Assembly (NCBI RefSeq): GCF_028693505.1
Contig: NZ_JAQUVF010000013.1
Span: 1-64,000, forward strand
Source: Oscillibacter sp.
Lineage (GTDB): Bacteria > Bacillota > Clostridia > Oscillospirales > Oscillospiraceae
Length of the DNA stretch: 64,000 nucleotides
Reading direction: 5' to 3'
Made by a program: the position numbers and the translations under genes. Shown piece after piece: positions 1 to 10,905 of this stretch (positions within the stretch are counted from its first letter, which is position 1; each line of letters begins with the position of its first letter). A model generated the notes under the pieces. That model was not told where the DNA came from. It worked only from the letters and a program-made list of their open reading frames with translations, and did not search any database.

Positions 1-29
1 CGCCCAGGGCTGTCGGCGTCGGATTTTGG

Positions 30-59
30 TTGCACAAAGGTCGACCCTTGTGGTATAAT
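30..59 (+). promoter_or_regulatory. Promoter for tagA-tmk
   Basis: A TTGCAC -35 element (30-35) and a perfect TATAAT -10 element (54-59) are separated by 18 bases, just upstream of the glycosyltransferase gene. This is a sigma-A type promoter by sequence. The first 29 bases of the window hold nothing I can assign. Confidence 0.6.
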
Positions 60-96
60 ATAAAACTGTATGAGTATGTGATTGGTAGGTGATTCC

Positions 97-816
97 ATGC
101 GTATCGACGTGCTTGGCGTCGGTTTTGACAACGTGACTATGGAAGAAGCCGTCGCCCGGGGCGTGGAATTGCTCCACAGCGATGGCGCGCATTACGTGGT
201 GACGCCCAACCCGGAAATTGTGGAGGTCTGCCGGGAGGACCCGGCCGCCGCGGAGGCGGTCAACGGCGCGGATCTGGTGCTGCCGGACGGCGTCGGCGTG
301 GTCAAAGGCGCCCGGATGCTGGGGACCCCTCTGAAAGAAAAAGTGCCGGGCATTGAATTTGCCGCCCATTTCATGGAAAGAATGGCAGAGGAAGGAAAGT
401 CCCTCTACCTGCTGGGGGCAAAACCGGATGTTGCGGCGCAGGCGGCGGAGAATTTGCGTCGGCAGTATGCCGGACTGCGGATCGCCGGCGTCCACGACGG
501 GTATTTTCACGAGGATGCTCCCGTTGTGGAGGAGATTGCGCAAAGCGGCGCGGATGTGGTGTTTGTGTGTTTGGGCGCGCCCAAACAGGAAAAATGGATG
601 CGAAAAAACGGCGCGGCCACCGGCGCCCGTGTGCTGTGCGGACTGGGCGGAAGTCTGGACGTGTTTGCCGGCGTTGTGGAGCGGGCGCCTAAATTTTGGT
701 CCGACCACGGACTTGAATGGTTTTACCGACTGTGCAAGGAACCGCGGCGCATCGGCCGCATGATGAAGCTGCCGCTGTTTTTGGTGCATGTAAAACAGGA
801 GAGACGTAAAAAATGA
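97..816 (+). CDS. WecG/TagA/CpsF family glycosyltransferase
   Basis: Member of the WecG/TagA/CpsF family, which transfers N-acetylmannosamine or a related sugar to a lipid-linked acceptor at the cytoplasmic membrane for teichoic acid or polysaccharide synthesis. Family hallmarks seen are the TPNPEIVE block near the N-terminus, DLVLPDGVGVV, and the C-terminal half with VCLGAPKQEKWM and GLGGSLDVFAG. The 239-residue length is normal. I prefer ATG 97 over an in-frame TTG at 82 because AGGTGA lies 6 bases upstream and the protein then begins MRIDVLGVGF, as relatives do. The stop overlaps the start of tmk by four bases (ATGA), so the two genes are translationally coupled. The exact sugar and acceptor cannot be read from sequence. 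Confidence 0.9.
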   Translation: MRIDVLGVGFDNVTMEEAVARGVELLHSDGAHYVVTPNPEIVEVCREDPAAAEAVNGADLVLPDGVGVVKGARMLGTPLKEKVPGIEFAAHFMERMAEEGKSLYLLGAKPDVAAQAAENLRRQYAGLRIAGVHDGYFHEDAPVVEEIAQSGADVVFVCLGAPKQEKWMRKNGAATGARVLCGLGGSLDVFAGVVERAPKFWSDHGLEWFYRLCKEPRRIGRMMKLPLFLVHVKQERRKK

Positions 817-1478
817 GGGGAAAGCTGATCGTATTCGAGGGGACCGACGGATCGGGAAAGGCCACGCAGGCCAATCTGCTGTGCCGTCATTTGCAGGCGG
901 AGGGCATCCCGTATCAGGAGATCGACTTTCCGCGGTATGGGAACCCCTTCGCTGAGCCTGCAAAGCTGTATCTGGAGGGCGTTTTGGGCAAGAAACCGGG
1001 AGACGTCAACGCCTATGCGGCGTCCATGCTGTTTGCCGTGGACCGCTTTACTTCCTTCAAGCAGGATTGGGGAGCGTTTTACGAGGCGGGCGGACTGATC
1101 GTCGCCAACCGGTATACCACCTCCAATGCCGTGCATCAGGCGTCCAAGCTGCCCGAGAAGGAGCGGCAGGCGTATCTTGCGTGGCTTTTTGATTTGGAGT
1201 ATAACCGCCTGGACCTGCCGCAGCCGGATTTGGTGATCTATCTGGACATGCCCACGGAAATCACAGAGCGGATGATGCGCACACGGGAGAAGGAAACCGG
1301 CACCCACGCCGATATTCACGAGCAGGACGAGACCTATTTGAAGCAGTGCCGGGCCAACGCGGCGGAGATCGTCCGCCAGTGCGGCTGGACTGTGATTGAT
1401 TGCGCGGCGGACGGGCAGCCCCGCACACCGGAGGAAATCCACCGGCAGGTGTACGAAATCGCAGGGAAGGTGCTGTAA
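813..1478 (+). CDS. tmk: Thymidylate kinase (dTMP kinase)
   Basis: Phosphorylates dTMP to dTDP for DNA synthesis in the cytoplasm. The P-loop GTDGSGKAT is at residues 10-18, the DR motif at 77-78 and the NRYTTSNA segment near residue 99. The 221-residue length and the DFPRYGNPFAEPAKLYL block fit the longer thymidylate kinase subgroup found in many Clostridia rather than the short E. coli type. The start ATG overlaps the upstream stop as ATGA. A GC-rich hairpin (1495-1511) follows the gene. Function is confident from family motifs. Confidence 0.93.
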   Translation: MRGKLIVFEGTDGSGKATQANLLCRHLQAEGIPYQEIDFPRYGNPFAEPAKLYLEGVLGKKPGDVNAYAASMLFAVDRFTSFKQDWGAFYEAGGLIVANRYTTSNAVHQASKLPEKERQAYLAWLFDLEYNRLDLPQPDLVIYLDMPTEITERMMRTREKETGTHADIHEQDETYLKQCRANAAEIVRQCGWTVIDCAADGQPRTPEEIHRQVYEIAGKVL

Positions 1479-1494
1479 GCGCAAAGCAAAGGAC

Positions 1495-1511
1495 GGGACG
1501 CTTCGCGTCCC
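1495..1511. terminator. Hairpin between convergent tmk and Cys-rich gene
   Basis: GGGACGC and GCGTCCC form a perfect 7-bp stem around a TTC loop, placed between two convergent genes. There is no good T-tract on the plus strand. On the minus strand it is followed by a weak T-rich stretch. It probably terminates one or both transcripts. Confidence 0.45.
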
Positions 1512-1526
1512 GCCCCGTGCCTGCAA

Positions 1527-1700
1527 TTAGCAGCAGGTGCCGCAGTTGTCGTTGCAGCCGCAGCTGTTTCCGCAACCGCAGTTGTTTCCGCAGCTGTTGC
1601 CGAAACCGCCCCAGGAACCACCGCAGCAGCAGCAAATCAGGATGACGATGATGATGAGCCACAGGCAGGAACCTTCGTTGTTTCCGTTGTTAAAGCACAT
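1527..1700 (-). CDS. Cys/Gly-rich small membrane peptide
   Basis: A 57-residue protein starting MCFNNGNNEG. A strongly hydrophobic segment (about residues 13-23, LWLIIIVILI) runs into CCCC and then a Gly/Asn/Cys tail with 13 further cysteines or so in CG and NCG repeats. I chose the ATG at 1698-1700 because a good AGGTGA ribosome binding site sits 7 bases upstream on the minus strand; the longer upstream open frame has no such support. Similar tiny Cys-rich proteins in Clostridia are often mis-annotated as chorion-like proteins. The function is unknown: metal binding, spore coat and membrane roles are all possible. The composition is unlike any neighbour. Confidence 0.65.
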   Translation of the reverse strand: MCFNNGNNEGSCLWLIIIVILICCCCGGSWGGFGNSCGNNCGCGNSCGCNDNCGTCC

Positions 1701-1843
1701 GATTGTCACCTCACTTTGAGACATTCTATGCGTCAGGAAGCGGGAAGCGGGCCTGACCATCGAAAAAAAACAGTTGGACAAGGAAAAAAGATAATTGGGC
1801 CCGCTTCGTGCAGATGATCGAGGCGGAGAACAGGGAGGTTTCA

Positions 1844-2995
1844 ATGGCTGATTTTAAAAAAGGGGATACCGCCAATTGGAATGCCGGAGAGGTGCGCCGC
1901 GCCCATGCGGAGCAACAGCGTCCCCGGCAGACGACCCGGCGGAAGCGGAAGCGCCGGGTGAATCCGGTGGCCTATATCCTGTTTGTGGTCATTGCTTCGG
2001 CGATTTTGGCCGGGGTTGGCTGGCTTTTGCTTTCGGATCTTTGCGCGTTTAACCGGGCCTCATCCGCCACGGCCACCGTGGAAGTGACGGCGGAGGATAC
2101 CGTGAGCACCATTGCCGATAAGCTGCAGGATGCGGGCCTCATCAAGTACAAGTGGTTTTTCCGTCTGTTTGCGGGCGTGGCGGACGCCAAGGAGAAGATC
2201 GGCATCGGTACCTATGAGCTGAATGCCGATATGGACTATCGCGCGCTGATCACCGGCATGCGCAACGCCTCCGGCAACATGAATGCCGCCACGGTCCGCG
2301 TGACGATTCCGGAGGGCTACACCGTGGCCCAGACCATTGCGCTGCTGGCGAAAAACGGCGTCAACACAGAGGATGCTTTGCTGGAAGCCGCCAAGACCGG
2401 GACGTTTGACTATCCGTATATCGACAACGATTCCGAGGACCTCAGCCGCCTGGAGGGCTTTTTGTTCCCGGATACCTACGAGTTCTATAAAAATGAGAAG
2501 CCTGTCAGCGCACTGGAGCGGCTTATCAGCAACTTCGACCGGAAGATGGATGAGGACCGGCTGGCGCTGGTGGAAAGCTCTGGCTACAACATCAAGGAGA
2601 TTCTCACCATCGCCTCCCTGATCGAAAAGGAGACTGACGGCACGGACCAGCGGCAGATCGCTTCGGTGATCTATAACCGTCTGAGCGACAACGGCAGCCA
2701 CGGCACGTACAAGATGCTCAATATTGATGCGTCCTTGCTCTACGCGCTGCCTGACCACCAAGGAGCCCTCACCAACGAGGATAAGAAGGTGGACTCCCGG
2801 TATAACCTCTATAAATATGCGGGTCTGCCGCCCACGCCCATTGCAAACCCCGGCCTTGCCTCCATTGAGGCAGCGCTGGAGCCGGATACCACAGACTACT
2901 ACTATTATGCGCTGGGCAAGGATGGGAAGCACCGCTTCTCCAAGACGCTGCAAGAGCATAACGCCTTTTTGAAGAGTGCGGACTATGCCGGATAA
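1844..2995 (+). CDS. mltG: Endolytic murein transglycosylase MltG
   Basis: Membrane-anchored lytic transglycosylase that cleaves nascent peptidoglycan strands and sets glycan length. A Lys/Arg-rich cytoplasmic N-terminus (about residues 25-40) precedes one transmembrane helix (about 42-64). A LysM-like region and the YceG catalytic domain follow, with the catalytic glutamate in ASLIEKET and the diagnostic GLPPTPIANPG near the C-terminus. The 383 residues fit the family. ATG 1844 has GGGAGG 5 bases upstream; an in-frame GTG at 1808 does not. The gene overlaps the following U32 gene, as mltG (yrrL) and U32 genes neighbour each other in Bacillus. Confidence 0.95.
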   Translation: MADFKKGDTANWNAGEVRRAHAEQQRPRQTTRRKRKRRVNPVAYILFVVIASAILAGVGWLLLSDLCAFNRASSATATVEVTAEDTVSTIADKLQDAGLIKYKWFFRLFAGVADAKEKIGIGTYELNADMDYRALITGMRNASGNMNAATVRVTIPEGYTVAQTIALLAKNGVNTEDALLEAAKTGTFDYPYIDNDSEDLSRLEGFLFPDTYEFYKNEKPVSALERLISNFDRKMDEDRLALVESSGYNIKEILTIASLIEKETDGTDQRQIASVIYNRLSDNGSHGTYKMLNIDASLLYALPDHQGALTNEDKKVDSRYNLYKYAGLPPTPIANPGLASIEAALEPDTTDYYYYALGKDGKHRFSKTLQEHNAFLKSADYAG

Positions 2996-4217
2996 GAGGA
3001 AACCCATTCCGGAGCTTTTGGCGCCCGCCGGGGATATGGAGCGGCTGCGCATGGCGGTTTTATACGGGGCAGACGCGGTGTATCTTGCCGGCACTGCCTT
3101 TGGAATGCGAGCATTTGCCGGGAATTTTGCGCCGGAAGAGCTGCGCGAGGCGGTGTCGTTTGCCCACAGCCACGGCGCTCACGTCCACTGCACCATCAAC
3201 ACCATGCCCCGCAACGATGAGATATCTGGCCTTCCGGCGTATCTGGAGCTGCTGGAGGGCGCAGGCGTGGACGCGCTGATCGTGGCGGATCTGGGAGCCT
3301 TTACCCTGGCCGGGAAGTATGCCCCCCGCTGTCGGCGGCATATCTCCACCCAAGCCAGCATTTCCAACTATGAGACCGCCCGGGCGTGGTACGATCTGGG
3401 CGCTTCCCGGGTGATTTTGGCCCGGGAGGTGGGGTTGGAGGAAATTCGGACCATTCGGGAAAAGACGCCGTCAGAGCTGGAGATCGAGGCGTTTGTGCAC
3501 GGGTCCATGTGCGTCAGCTACTCCGGGCGTTGCCTTTTGAGCAACTATATGACGGGCAGAGACGCCAACCGGGGCGCCTGCGCCCAGCCCTGCCGCTATC
3601 ACTACGCGCTGATGGAGGAAAAACGCCCCGGGGAGTATTTTCCCATAGAGGAGGATGCCGGGGGCGCCTACATCCTCAATTCCCGGGATATGTGCATGAT
3701 CGACCATCTGGACGATCTGGTGGATGTGGGGCTCTCCAGCCTGAAGATCGAGGGGCGGGCCAAGTCCGCCTACTATGCCGCTGTGGTCACCGGCGCCTAC
3801 CGCCACGGGCTGGACGCGGTGGCCTCCGGCGAGGAGCTGGAAGTGCTGTGGCGGGACGAGGTGGAGCACGTGAGCCACCGTCCCTATTCCACCGGGTTCT
3901 ATTACGGCGCGCCGGGGCAGTATTATGACAACTCCCGGTACATTCGAGAGTGGCAAGTGGTTGCACTTGTCAAAGACTGCGATGAAAAGGGAAATGCCAC
4001 GCTGTCCTTGCGCAATAAGTTCCGCACCGGCGACACCGTGGAGCTGGTTGGACCAAACCTGAAGCCCTTTGCCATGCAGGTTCCCACCATGACGGACGAT
4101 GCGGGGGACGTGGTGGAGGAGCCCCGGAACCCCCAGATGATGTTTCACATGAAGCTGCCGCAGGCCGTACCGGCGGATACGCTGGTGCGCCGCGCGGTGG
4201 AATTATCAGCGAAGTAA
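2985..4217 (+). CDS. U32 family protein (TrhP/YrrO-like tRNA hydroxylation)
   Basis: Peptidase U32 family. Characterised relatives (TrhP/YegQ of E. coli, YrrN/YrrO of Bacillus) act in prephenate-dependent 5-hydroxylation of tRNA uridine 34 rather than as proteases. Family marks are PELLAPAGD at the N-terminus and the block EAFVHGSMCVSYSGRC followed by ACAQPCR, whose cysteines are conserved. SLKIEGRAKS is also diagnostic. The start overlaps the end of mltG. ATG 2985 is used here; GTG 2976 is the in-frame alternative. Bacillus has two paralogues in this place and this genome shows one. Confidence 0.85.
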   Translation: MPDKRKPIPELLAPAGDMERLRMAVLYGADAVYLAGTAFGMRAFAGNFAPEELREAVSFAHSHGAHVHCTINTMPRNDEISGLPAYLELLEGAGVDALIVADLGAFTLAGKYAPRCRRHISTQASISNYETARAWYDLGASRVILAREVGLEEIRTIREKTPSELEIEAFVHGSMCVSYSGRCLLSNYMTGRDANRGACAQPCRYHYALMEEKRPGEYFPIEEDAGGAYILNSRDMCMIDHLDDLVDVGLSSLKIEGRAKSAYYAAVVTGAYRHGLDAVASGEELEVLWRDEVEHVSHRPYSTGFYYGAPGQYYDNSRYIREWQVVALVKDCDEKGNATLSLRNKFRTGDTVELVGPNLKPFAMQVPTMTDDAGDVVEEPRNPQMMFHMKLPQAVPADTLVRRAVELSAK

Positions 4218-4228
4218 GGAGAAAAAAG

Positions 4229-5626
4229 ATGAACGCGGACGTTGTTATTGTCGGCGCCGGCCCCGCCGGTATTTTCACCGCTCTGGAGATGATTCGCAAG
4301 GGCAGCGGTCAGAAGATCGTGATGGTGGAGAAGGGTCAGTCGGTGGAAAACCGCCACTGCCCCAAGGATAAGACCCACAAGTGTGTCAACTGCAAGCCCT
4401 ACTGCCATATCACCACCGGGTTTTCCGGCGCGGGCGCCTTCTCGGACGGGAAGCTGTCCCTCAGCTACGAGGTGGGCGGCGACCTGCCCACGCTGATCGG
4501 AGAGGAACTGGCGCAGGAGACCATCCATTACGCCGATCAGATCTATCTGGAGTTTGGCGCGGACGAGCATATCGAGGGCCTTGGCCATGAGGAGGAGCGG
4601 AAGGAAATCCGCCGCCGGTCCATTCAGGCGGGGCTGAAGCTGGTGGATTGTCCCATCCGCCACATGGGCACCGAACGGGCGCAGGACATTTATCTTGCCA
4701 TTGAGCGGTACTTACAAGAGCATGGCGTGGAGATGTATTTTGGCTACGAGTGTAGCAATTTGATCTTGGAAAATGACATCTGTAAAGGTGTTTCCATTTC
4801 CAACGGAAAGGTCGATTTGGAGATTGAGGCAAGCCATGTGGTGGTGGCCACCGGCCGCCGCGGCGCGGATTGGCTGGAGAAGCTGTGCGCTGAGCACAGC
4901 ATTGCCCACGCACCGGGTACCGTGGACATCGGCGTCCGGGTGGAGGTGCGCAACGAGGTGATGGAGACCGTCAATCGGGTGCTGTATGAATCCAAGCTGG
5001 TGGGCTATCCCCGGCCCTTTAAGAATAAGGTCCGCACCTTCTGCCAGAACCCCGGCGGCTTTGTCTCCCAGGAGAACTACGACAACAATCTGGCGGTGGT
5101 GAACGGGCATTCCTACAAGGAGATGAAGAGCGACAATACGAACCTCTCCATTCTCTGCTCCCATAATTTCAGCGTTCCCTTCAACCAGCCCATCGCCTAC
5201 GCCCAGAAGGTGGGCGAGCTGACCAATATGCTGGCAAACGGCCAGATTCTGGTCCAGCGCTTTGGCGACATTCTGGACGGCAAGCGCACCTGGCAAAAGG
5301 AGCTGGCCCAGTCCAACATCCGGCCCACCCTGCCGGATGCCGTGGCGGGAGACATCACCGCCGCCATGCCCTATCGGGCCATGATGAACATTATTAACTT
5401 CATTCAGGCCATGGACTATGTGGTGCCGGGCTTCGCCTCCTACGAGACGCTGCTCTATTCTCCCGAGCTGAAGTTTTACTCCAACCGGGTGAAGATGGAC
5501 ACAAGTTTCAACACCAGCCTGCGGGGGCTTCACTGCCTGGGGGACAGCTCCGGCTGGACCCGCGGACTGATGATGGCCTCCGTGATGGGTGTCCTCATGG
5601 GCCGCAAGATCGCCGAGGAAGGCTAA
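4229..5626 (+). CDS. FAD-dependent oxidoreductase (COG2509-type)
   Basis: A 465-residue flavoprotein opening with the dinucleotide-binding motif VIVGAGPAGI (residues 5-14). A Cys-rich block follows near residues 34-55 (HCPKDKTHKCVNCKPYC) and then TTGFSGAGAFSDGKL. The central region has VVVATGRRGADWL, and the C-terminus has CLGDSSGWTRGLMMA, which closes the FAD site. The family is widespread in Firmicutes and usually annotated only as a dehydrogenase. The substrate is not established, and the cysteines could hold a metal or take part in redox chemistry. It follows the U32 gene by 11 bases with AAGGAG upstream, so it is probably in the same transcript. Confidence 0.85.
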   Translation: MNADVVIVGAGPAGIFTALEMIRKGSGQKIVMVEKGQSVENRHCPKDKTHKCVNCKPYCHITTGFSGAGAFSDGKLSLSYEVGGDLPTLIGEELAQETIHYADQIYLEFGADEHIEGLGHEEERKEIRRRSIQAGLKLVDCPIRHMGTERAQDIYLAIERYLQEHGVEMYFGYECSNLILENDICKGVSISNGKVDLEIEASHVVVATGRRGADWLEKLCAEHSIAHAPGTVDIGVRVEVRNEVMETVNRVLYESKLVGYPRPFKNKVRTFCQNPGGFVSQENYDNNLAVVNGHSYKEMKSDNTNLSILCSHNFSVPFNQPIAYAQKVGELTNMLANGQILVQRFGDILDGKRTWQKELAQSNIRPTLPDAVAGDITAAMPYRAMMNIINFIQAMDYVVPGFASYETLLYSPELKFYSNRVKMDTSFNTSLRGLHCLGDSSGWTRGLMMASVMGVLMGRKIAEEG

Positions 5627-5634
5627 TCAACAAA

Positions 5635-5672
5635 AAGCGGACTGCCGGAACCCCGGCAGTCCGCCTTATTTC
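5635..5672 (+). terminator. Rho-independent terminator
   Basis: A 12-bp perfect stem (GCGGACTGCCGG, 5637-5648, with its complement 5653-5664) with an AACC loop, then a T-rich stretch. It closes the mltG-U32-FAD transcript. Confidence 0.8.
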
Positions 5673-5775
5673 AGTGGGGCAACCAGAGGTTGACAAACTT
5701 CCATCCGCTGCGTTCTTGCCATTTGGCGGGGAGCGGCGTAGGATGATGCCATCTTAAAAGGAAGCGAGCGCAGAT

Positions 5776-6525
5776 ATGGAGTTTTCAGAGAAGCTGATGG
5801 ATTTGAGGCGGCGGGCGGGCCTGTCGCAGGAGCAACTGGCACAGCGGCTGGGCGTTACCCGGCAGTCTGTCAGCAAGTGGGAGAGCGGCTGCGCAATGCC
5901 GGAGCTTGTGAAGCTGATTGCCTTGTCAGATATGTTTAGCGTAAGCCTTGACGATCTGGTGAGAGGGCAGTCGCCGGAGAAGCAGGAGAGCGTGGACACC
6001 ACTCGGCTGGAGGAGAAGATCGACACGCTGGCCCGGGAATGTCGGGGCAGCTATTTCCGTTATACCAGCCCCGTTCGGCTGTTGGGCCTTCCATTGCTGG
6101 ACATCCGCTTTGGGAGAGACCGCAGTCCCACCCGCTATAATACCGCAGTGGGGATCGTTGCCGTGGGAAATTTCTCTGTGGGCGTTGTCAGCGTGGGACT
6201 GATTTCCGCAGGCGGCATTTCCCTGGGAATGTTGGCATTCGGCGGCGTCGCGCTGGGGATGGTGGCAGTGGGATATCTGGCGCTGGGCATGACCGCCGTC
6301 GGCGTCTACGCGGCGGGGGCGGCGGCATTAGGGGCAAAGGTGGCGGTGGGGACGGCGGCCAGCGGCGCTGTCGCCATCGGGCGGGACGCACAGGGCGCCG
6401 ACACCCTGGCGCTTACCCGTGGGCTGACCGCCGCCAAGGCAGAATCATTTCTCCTGACCCACCAAAGCGGTCTTTGGCGGCCCATGGCTCGGCTTTTTGC
6501 CGCGCTTGCCGCTTGGATTGCGTAA
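5776..6525 (+). CDS. XRE-type regulator with glycine-pentad repeat tail
   Basis: Residues 5-60 are a clear XRE/Cro helix-turn-helix (LSQEQLAQRLGVTRQSVSKW). After a linker and a short hydrophobic patch (SPVRLLGLPLLDI), residues 122-207 form about 17 tandem five-residue units ending in glycine. Glycine occurs at 126, 131, 136 and every fifth residue to 186, then after one six-residue slip at 192, 197, 202 and 207. The unit is roughly x-hydrophobic-(A/S)-hydrophobic-G. This could fold as a small beta-solenoid or associate with the membrane; it does not look like a ligand-binding domain I know. It is a lone gene between two terminators. DNA binding is confident, target and signal unknown. Confidence 0.8.
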   Translation: MEFSEKLMDLRRRAGLSQEQLAQRLGVTRQSVSKWESGCAMPELVKLIALSDMFSVSLDDLVRGQSPEKQESVDTTRLEEKIDTLARECRGSYFRYTSPVRLLGLPLLDIRFGRDRSPTRYNTAVGIVAVGNFSVGVVSVGLISAGGISLGMLAFGGVALGMVAVGYLALGMTAVGVYAAGAAALGAKVAVGTAASGAVAIGRDAQGADTLALTRGLTAAKAESFLLTHQSGLWRPMARLFAALAAWIA

Positions 6526-6535
6526 AAGCGGGCAT

Positions 6536-6573
6536 AAAAGGACCGTGGCGCAAATTGTGCCACGGTCCTTTTT
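6536..6573. terminator. Bidirectional terminator
   Basis: A GGACCGTGGC stem and its complement, flanked by A-runs on the left and T-runs on the right, lies between convergent genes and can serve both strands. Confidence 0.8.
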
Positions 6574-6580
6574 GATGCCA

Positions 6581-7156
6581 TTATTTTTTGTGCAGGACCT
6601 CGTGCCGGATATAGGAGAACGCCGCGTCCTCGCCCTCGTCCTTCAGCTTGCGCAGCATGGCTTCCAGCAGGTCTGCGGTGGCGGGGTGGAGCAGCAGCCG
6701 CTTTTGCTTGCCCCGCTGAAAGAAGAGGTAGGGGTCGGCGGGATCAAACGCTTCGCCGCGATAGACCTTGCTGGCGGCCAGACGGTCGCAGAACATCTCC
6801 GCCACATATTTTTTCGGCATTTCCACGCCCACGATGCCCTCTCCGGTGAGGCTGTAATCGGTCCAAAATTCAAAATGGTGGCGGTTGCGGCCCTTGTGAT
6901 GCATCCAGGAGGCACTGTATCCCTGCTGACGGCGCTGGGCGTCGTTGGGGCTGTGATCTCCCTGAAAGTATTTGACGCCCGCCCAAAACTCCACAGGCGC
7001 GTATTTCGAGAGATCGTGCAGCAAGCCCTGCCGGTACAATCCCAGACGGAAGCAGTACCTGCGAACCAGCGCCCGGTGATGGTTGATGGTTTTTAAATGA
7101 TCCCAAAAGTGCAAGCGTGTCACCTCGTCCTCAAACTCCGGTTCTCGGTATCGCAT
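6581..7156 (-). CDS. DUF5662 family protein (HD-like)
   Basis: A 191-residue protein of the DUF5662 type. It contains LLHDLSKY near residue 45 and a WMHHKGRNRHH segment near residue 83. Paired HD and HH motifs of this kind suggest a metal-dependent HD-like phosphohydrolase fold, but that is inference. The N-terminal HFWDHLKTINHHR adds more histidines. A TATAAT-like element (7177-7182 on the minus strand) lies about 20 bases before the start ATG. It stands alone on this strand. The biochemical role is unknown. Confidence 0.75.
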   Translation of the reverse strand: MRYREPEFEDEVTRLHFWDHLKTINHHRALVRRYCFRLGLYRQGLLHDLSKYAPVEFWAGVKYFQGDHSPNDAQRRQQGYSASWMHHKGRNRHHFEFWTDYSLTGEGIVGVEMPKKYVAEMFCDRLAASKVYRGEAFDPADPYLFFQRGKQKRLLLHPATADLLEAMLRKLKDEGEDAAFSYIRHEVLHKK

Positions 7157-7259
7157 CGTTGATCGCGTAGATACTCATTATAGCATGGCACGGCGAAAAA
7201 AACGAGAAAAATTTGCATGGAATTTCTCAGCGGAGAGAGACTAGGCGGGAGGTGTTGGG

Positions 7260-7703
7260 ATGGAGAATGCACTGTTTGCCTGCCCGGCTTGCTGGGAAGC
7301 CCTGCTGCCCGCAGGCGTTGTGCCGCTCCGGTTTGCATCGGAGATGGCAAAAAAACCGTGGGAGCTGCTGGCGCTGACGCCGGAGGGCTGCCGCCGTCTG
7401 GGAAATGGGACGATCCGCTGCCGGGCGCTGCTGGTGCCGGGGGAGTGCCGGGGGGAGCTTTTGGAGCATGTAGAGGCCCAGAGCGTGGTGACCTACGGAC
7501 TGTCGCCCCGGGACAGTCTCACGTTTTCCAGTTTGACCGAGCCGGTGCTGTGCGTGCAGCGGGCGCTGCCCCGGCCGGACGGCGGCGTGGTGGAGCCGCA
7601 GGAATATCCGCTGCCGCCCCTTTTAAAGCCTGCGGAGCTTCTGCCGCTGCTGGGCCTTTGGCTGTTGCAGATGCCACTGACGGAGCATCCCTTTCCGTGG
7701 TAG
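7260..7703 (+). CDS. Hypothetical protein, 147 aa
   Basis: A real gene by its strong ribosome binding site (GGGAGGTG, 7 bases before ATG 7260) and tight packing with the next gene. The protein begins with a CPAC pair and has a cluster of leucine/proline-rich sequence at the C-terminus. A central stretch, VVTYGLSPRDSLTFSSL, is reminiscent of the turn motifs of Mur ligase C-terminal domains, but no ATP-binding motif is present, so I do not claim homology. Function unknown. It may be transcribed with the small membrane protein that follows. Confidence 0.6.
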   Translation: MENALFACPACWEALLPAGVVPLRFASEMAKKPWELLALTPEGCRRLGNGTIRCRALLVPGECRGELLEHVEAQSVVTYGLSPRDSLTFSSLTEPVLCVQRALPRPDGGVVEPQEYPLPPLLKPAELLPLLGLWLLQMPLTEHPFPW

Positions 7704-7731
7704 CCTTTTCCAAAAGGGGGGTGGCGCGGAA

Positions 7732-8019
7732 ATGTGGTACGGATGGCTGGCGCTGGCACTGGTTATCGGCGCGACGGCGTGGCTGTGCAGGGTCCTTTAT
7801 GGCGACAGGGGCGGCGGAATGCACTGCATTGGCTGCGGTGCGTGCGCGGCGACGGGCGCTTGCGTCTTAAAACGACAACCCTACAAGAAAGCGGACAAAA
7901 AAAGCGCGGCGTCCCTTGACAAAACATATGAAAAGGATATAATAAATCCGTTCAAACAGCAAAATGCTGGGAAAAAGTCAGCTTTGCAAAGCGGGTCTAA
8001 GCGAGAGGGGAGACGGTGA
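7732..8019 (+). CDS. Small Cys-motif membrane protein
   Basis: 95 residues: one N-terminal membrane helix (about 3-21), a short loop, then CIGCGACAATGAC (about residues 32-44), and a basic Lys/Ser-rich tail. The arrangement resembles FeoB-associated Cys-rich membrane proteins, but no feo genes are nearby. GGGGGG upstream supports the ATG. Oddly, the last third of the reading frame covers the alaS promoter and the first 70 bases of its T-box leader, so the tail sequence may be dictated by those elements or may reflect a lost stop codon. Function unknown. Confidence 0.5.
   Translation: MWYGWLALALVIGATAWLCRVLYGDRGGGMHCIGCGACAATGACVLKRQPYKKADKKSAASLDKTYEKDIINPFKQQNAGKKSALQSGSKREGRR
7916..7943 (+). 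promoter_or_regulatory. Promoter for the T-box/alaS transcript
   Basis: Consensus TTGACA (7916-7921) and TATAAT (7938-7943) with a 16-base spacer. It lies inside the 3' part of the small membrane protein gene and drives the alaS leader. Confidence 0.8.
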
Positions 8020-8184
8020 AAGCCCCTTGTCCACGCCGCAAAGCAGCCGCTTTGGAGCAGTCCGCGAGGAGCGGAACGATTCATCTTCGTTACCGGATGG
8101 CTAAGACGTCCCTGCAAAGGGAATAATTAGGGTGGTACCGTGAAGCAAGTCTTCGCCCCTATCGCAAGGGGCGGAGACTTTTTT
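7950..8184 (+). promoter_or_regulatory. T-box leader controlling alaS
   Basis: A tRNA-sensing leader. The stem I apical motif GGTGAAAGCC is at 8015-8024, and the T-box sequence AGGGTGGTACCG at 8129-8140 would form the antiterminator. A 13-bp terminator stem (8147-8159 with 8168-8180) and a T-run come next. Uncharged tRNA-Ala should favour antitermination and alaS expression. I could not fix the specifier triplet with certainty; a GCN alanine codon is expected. Confidence 0.9.
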
Positions 8185-8229
8185 AATTTTCCAATTCAAA
8201 AAATGGACAATACAGGAGGAAGAACAATT

Positions 8230-10869
<2,640 letters not shown>

Positions 10870-10905
10870 TAAAAAGCCATTATTTTGAAAAAGGGAGGGC
10901 TTTCC

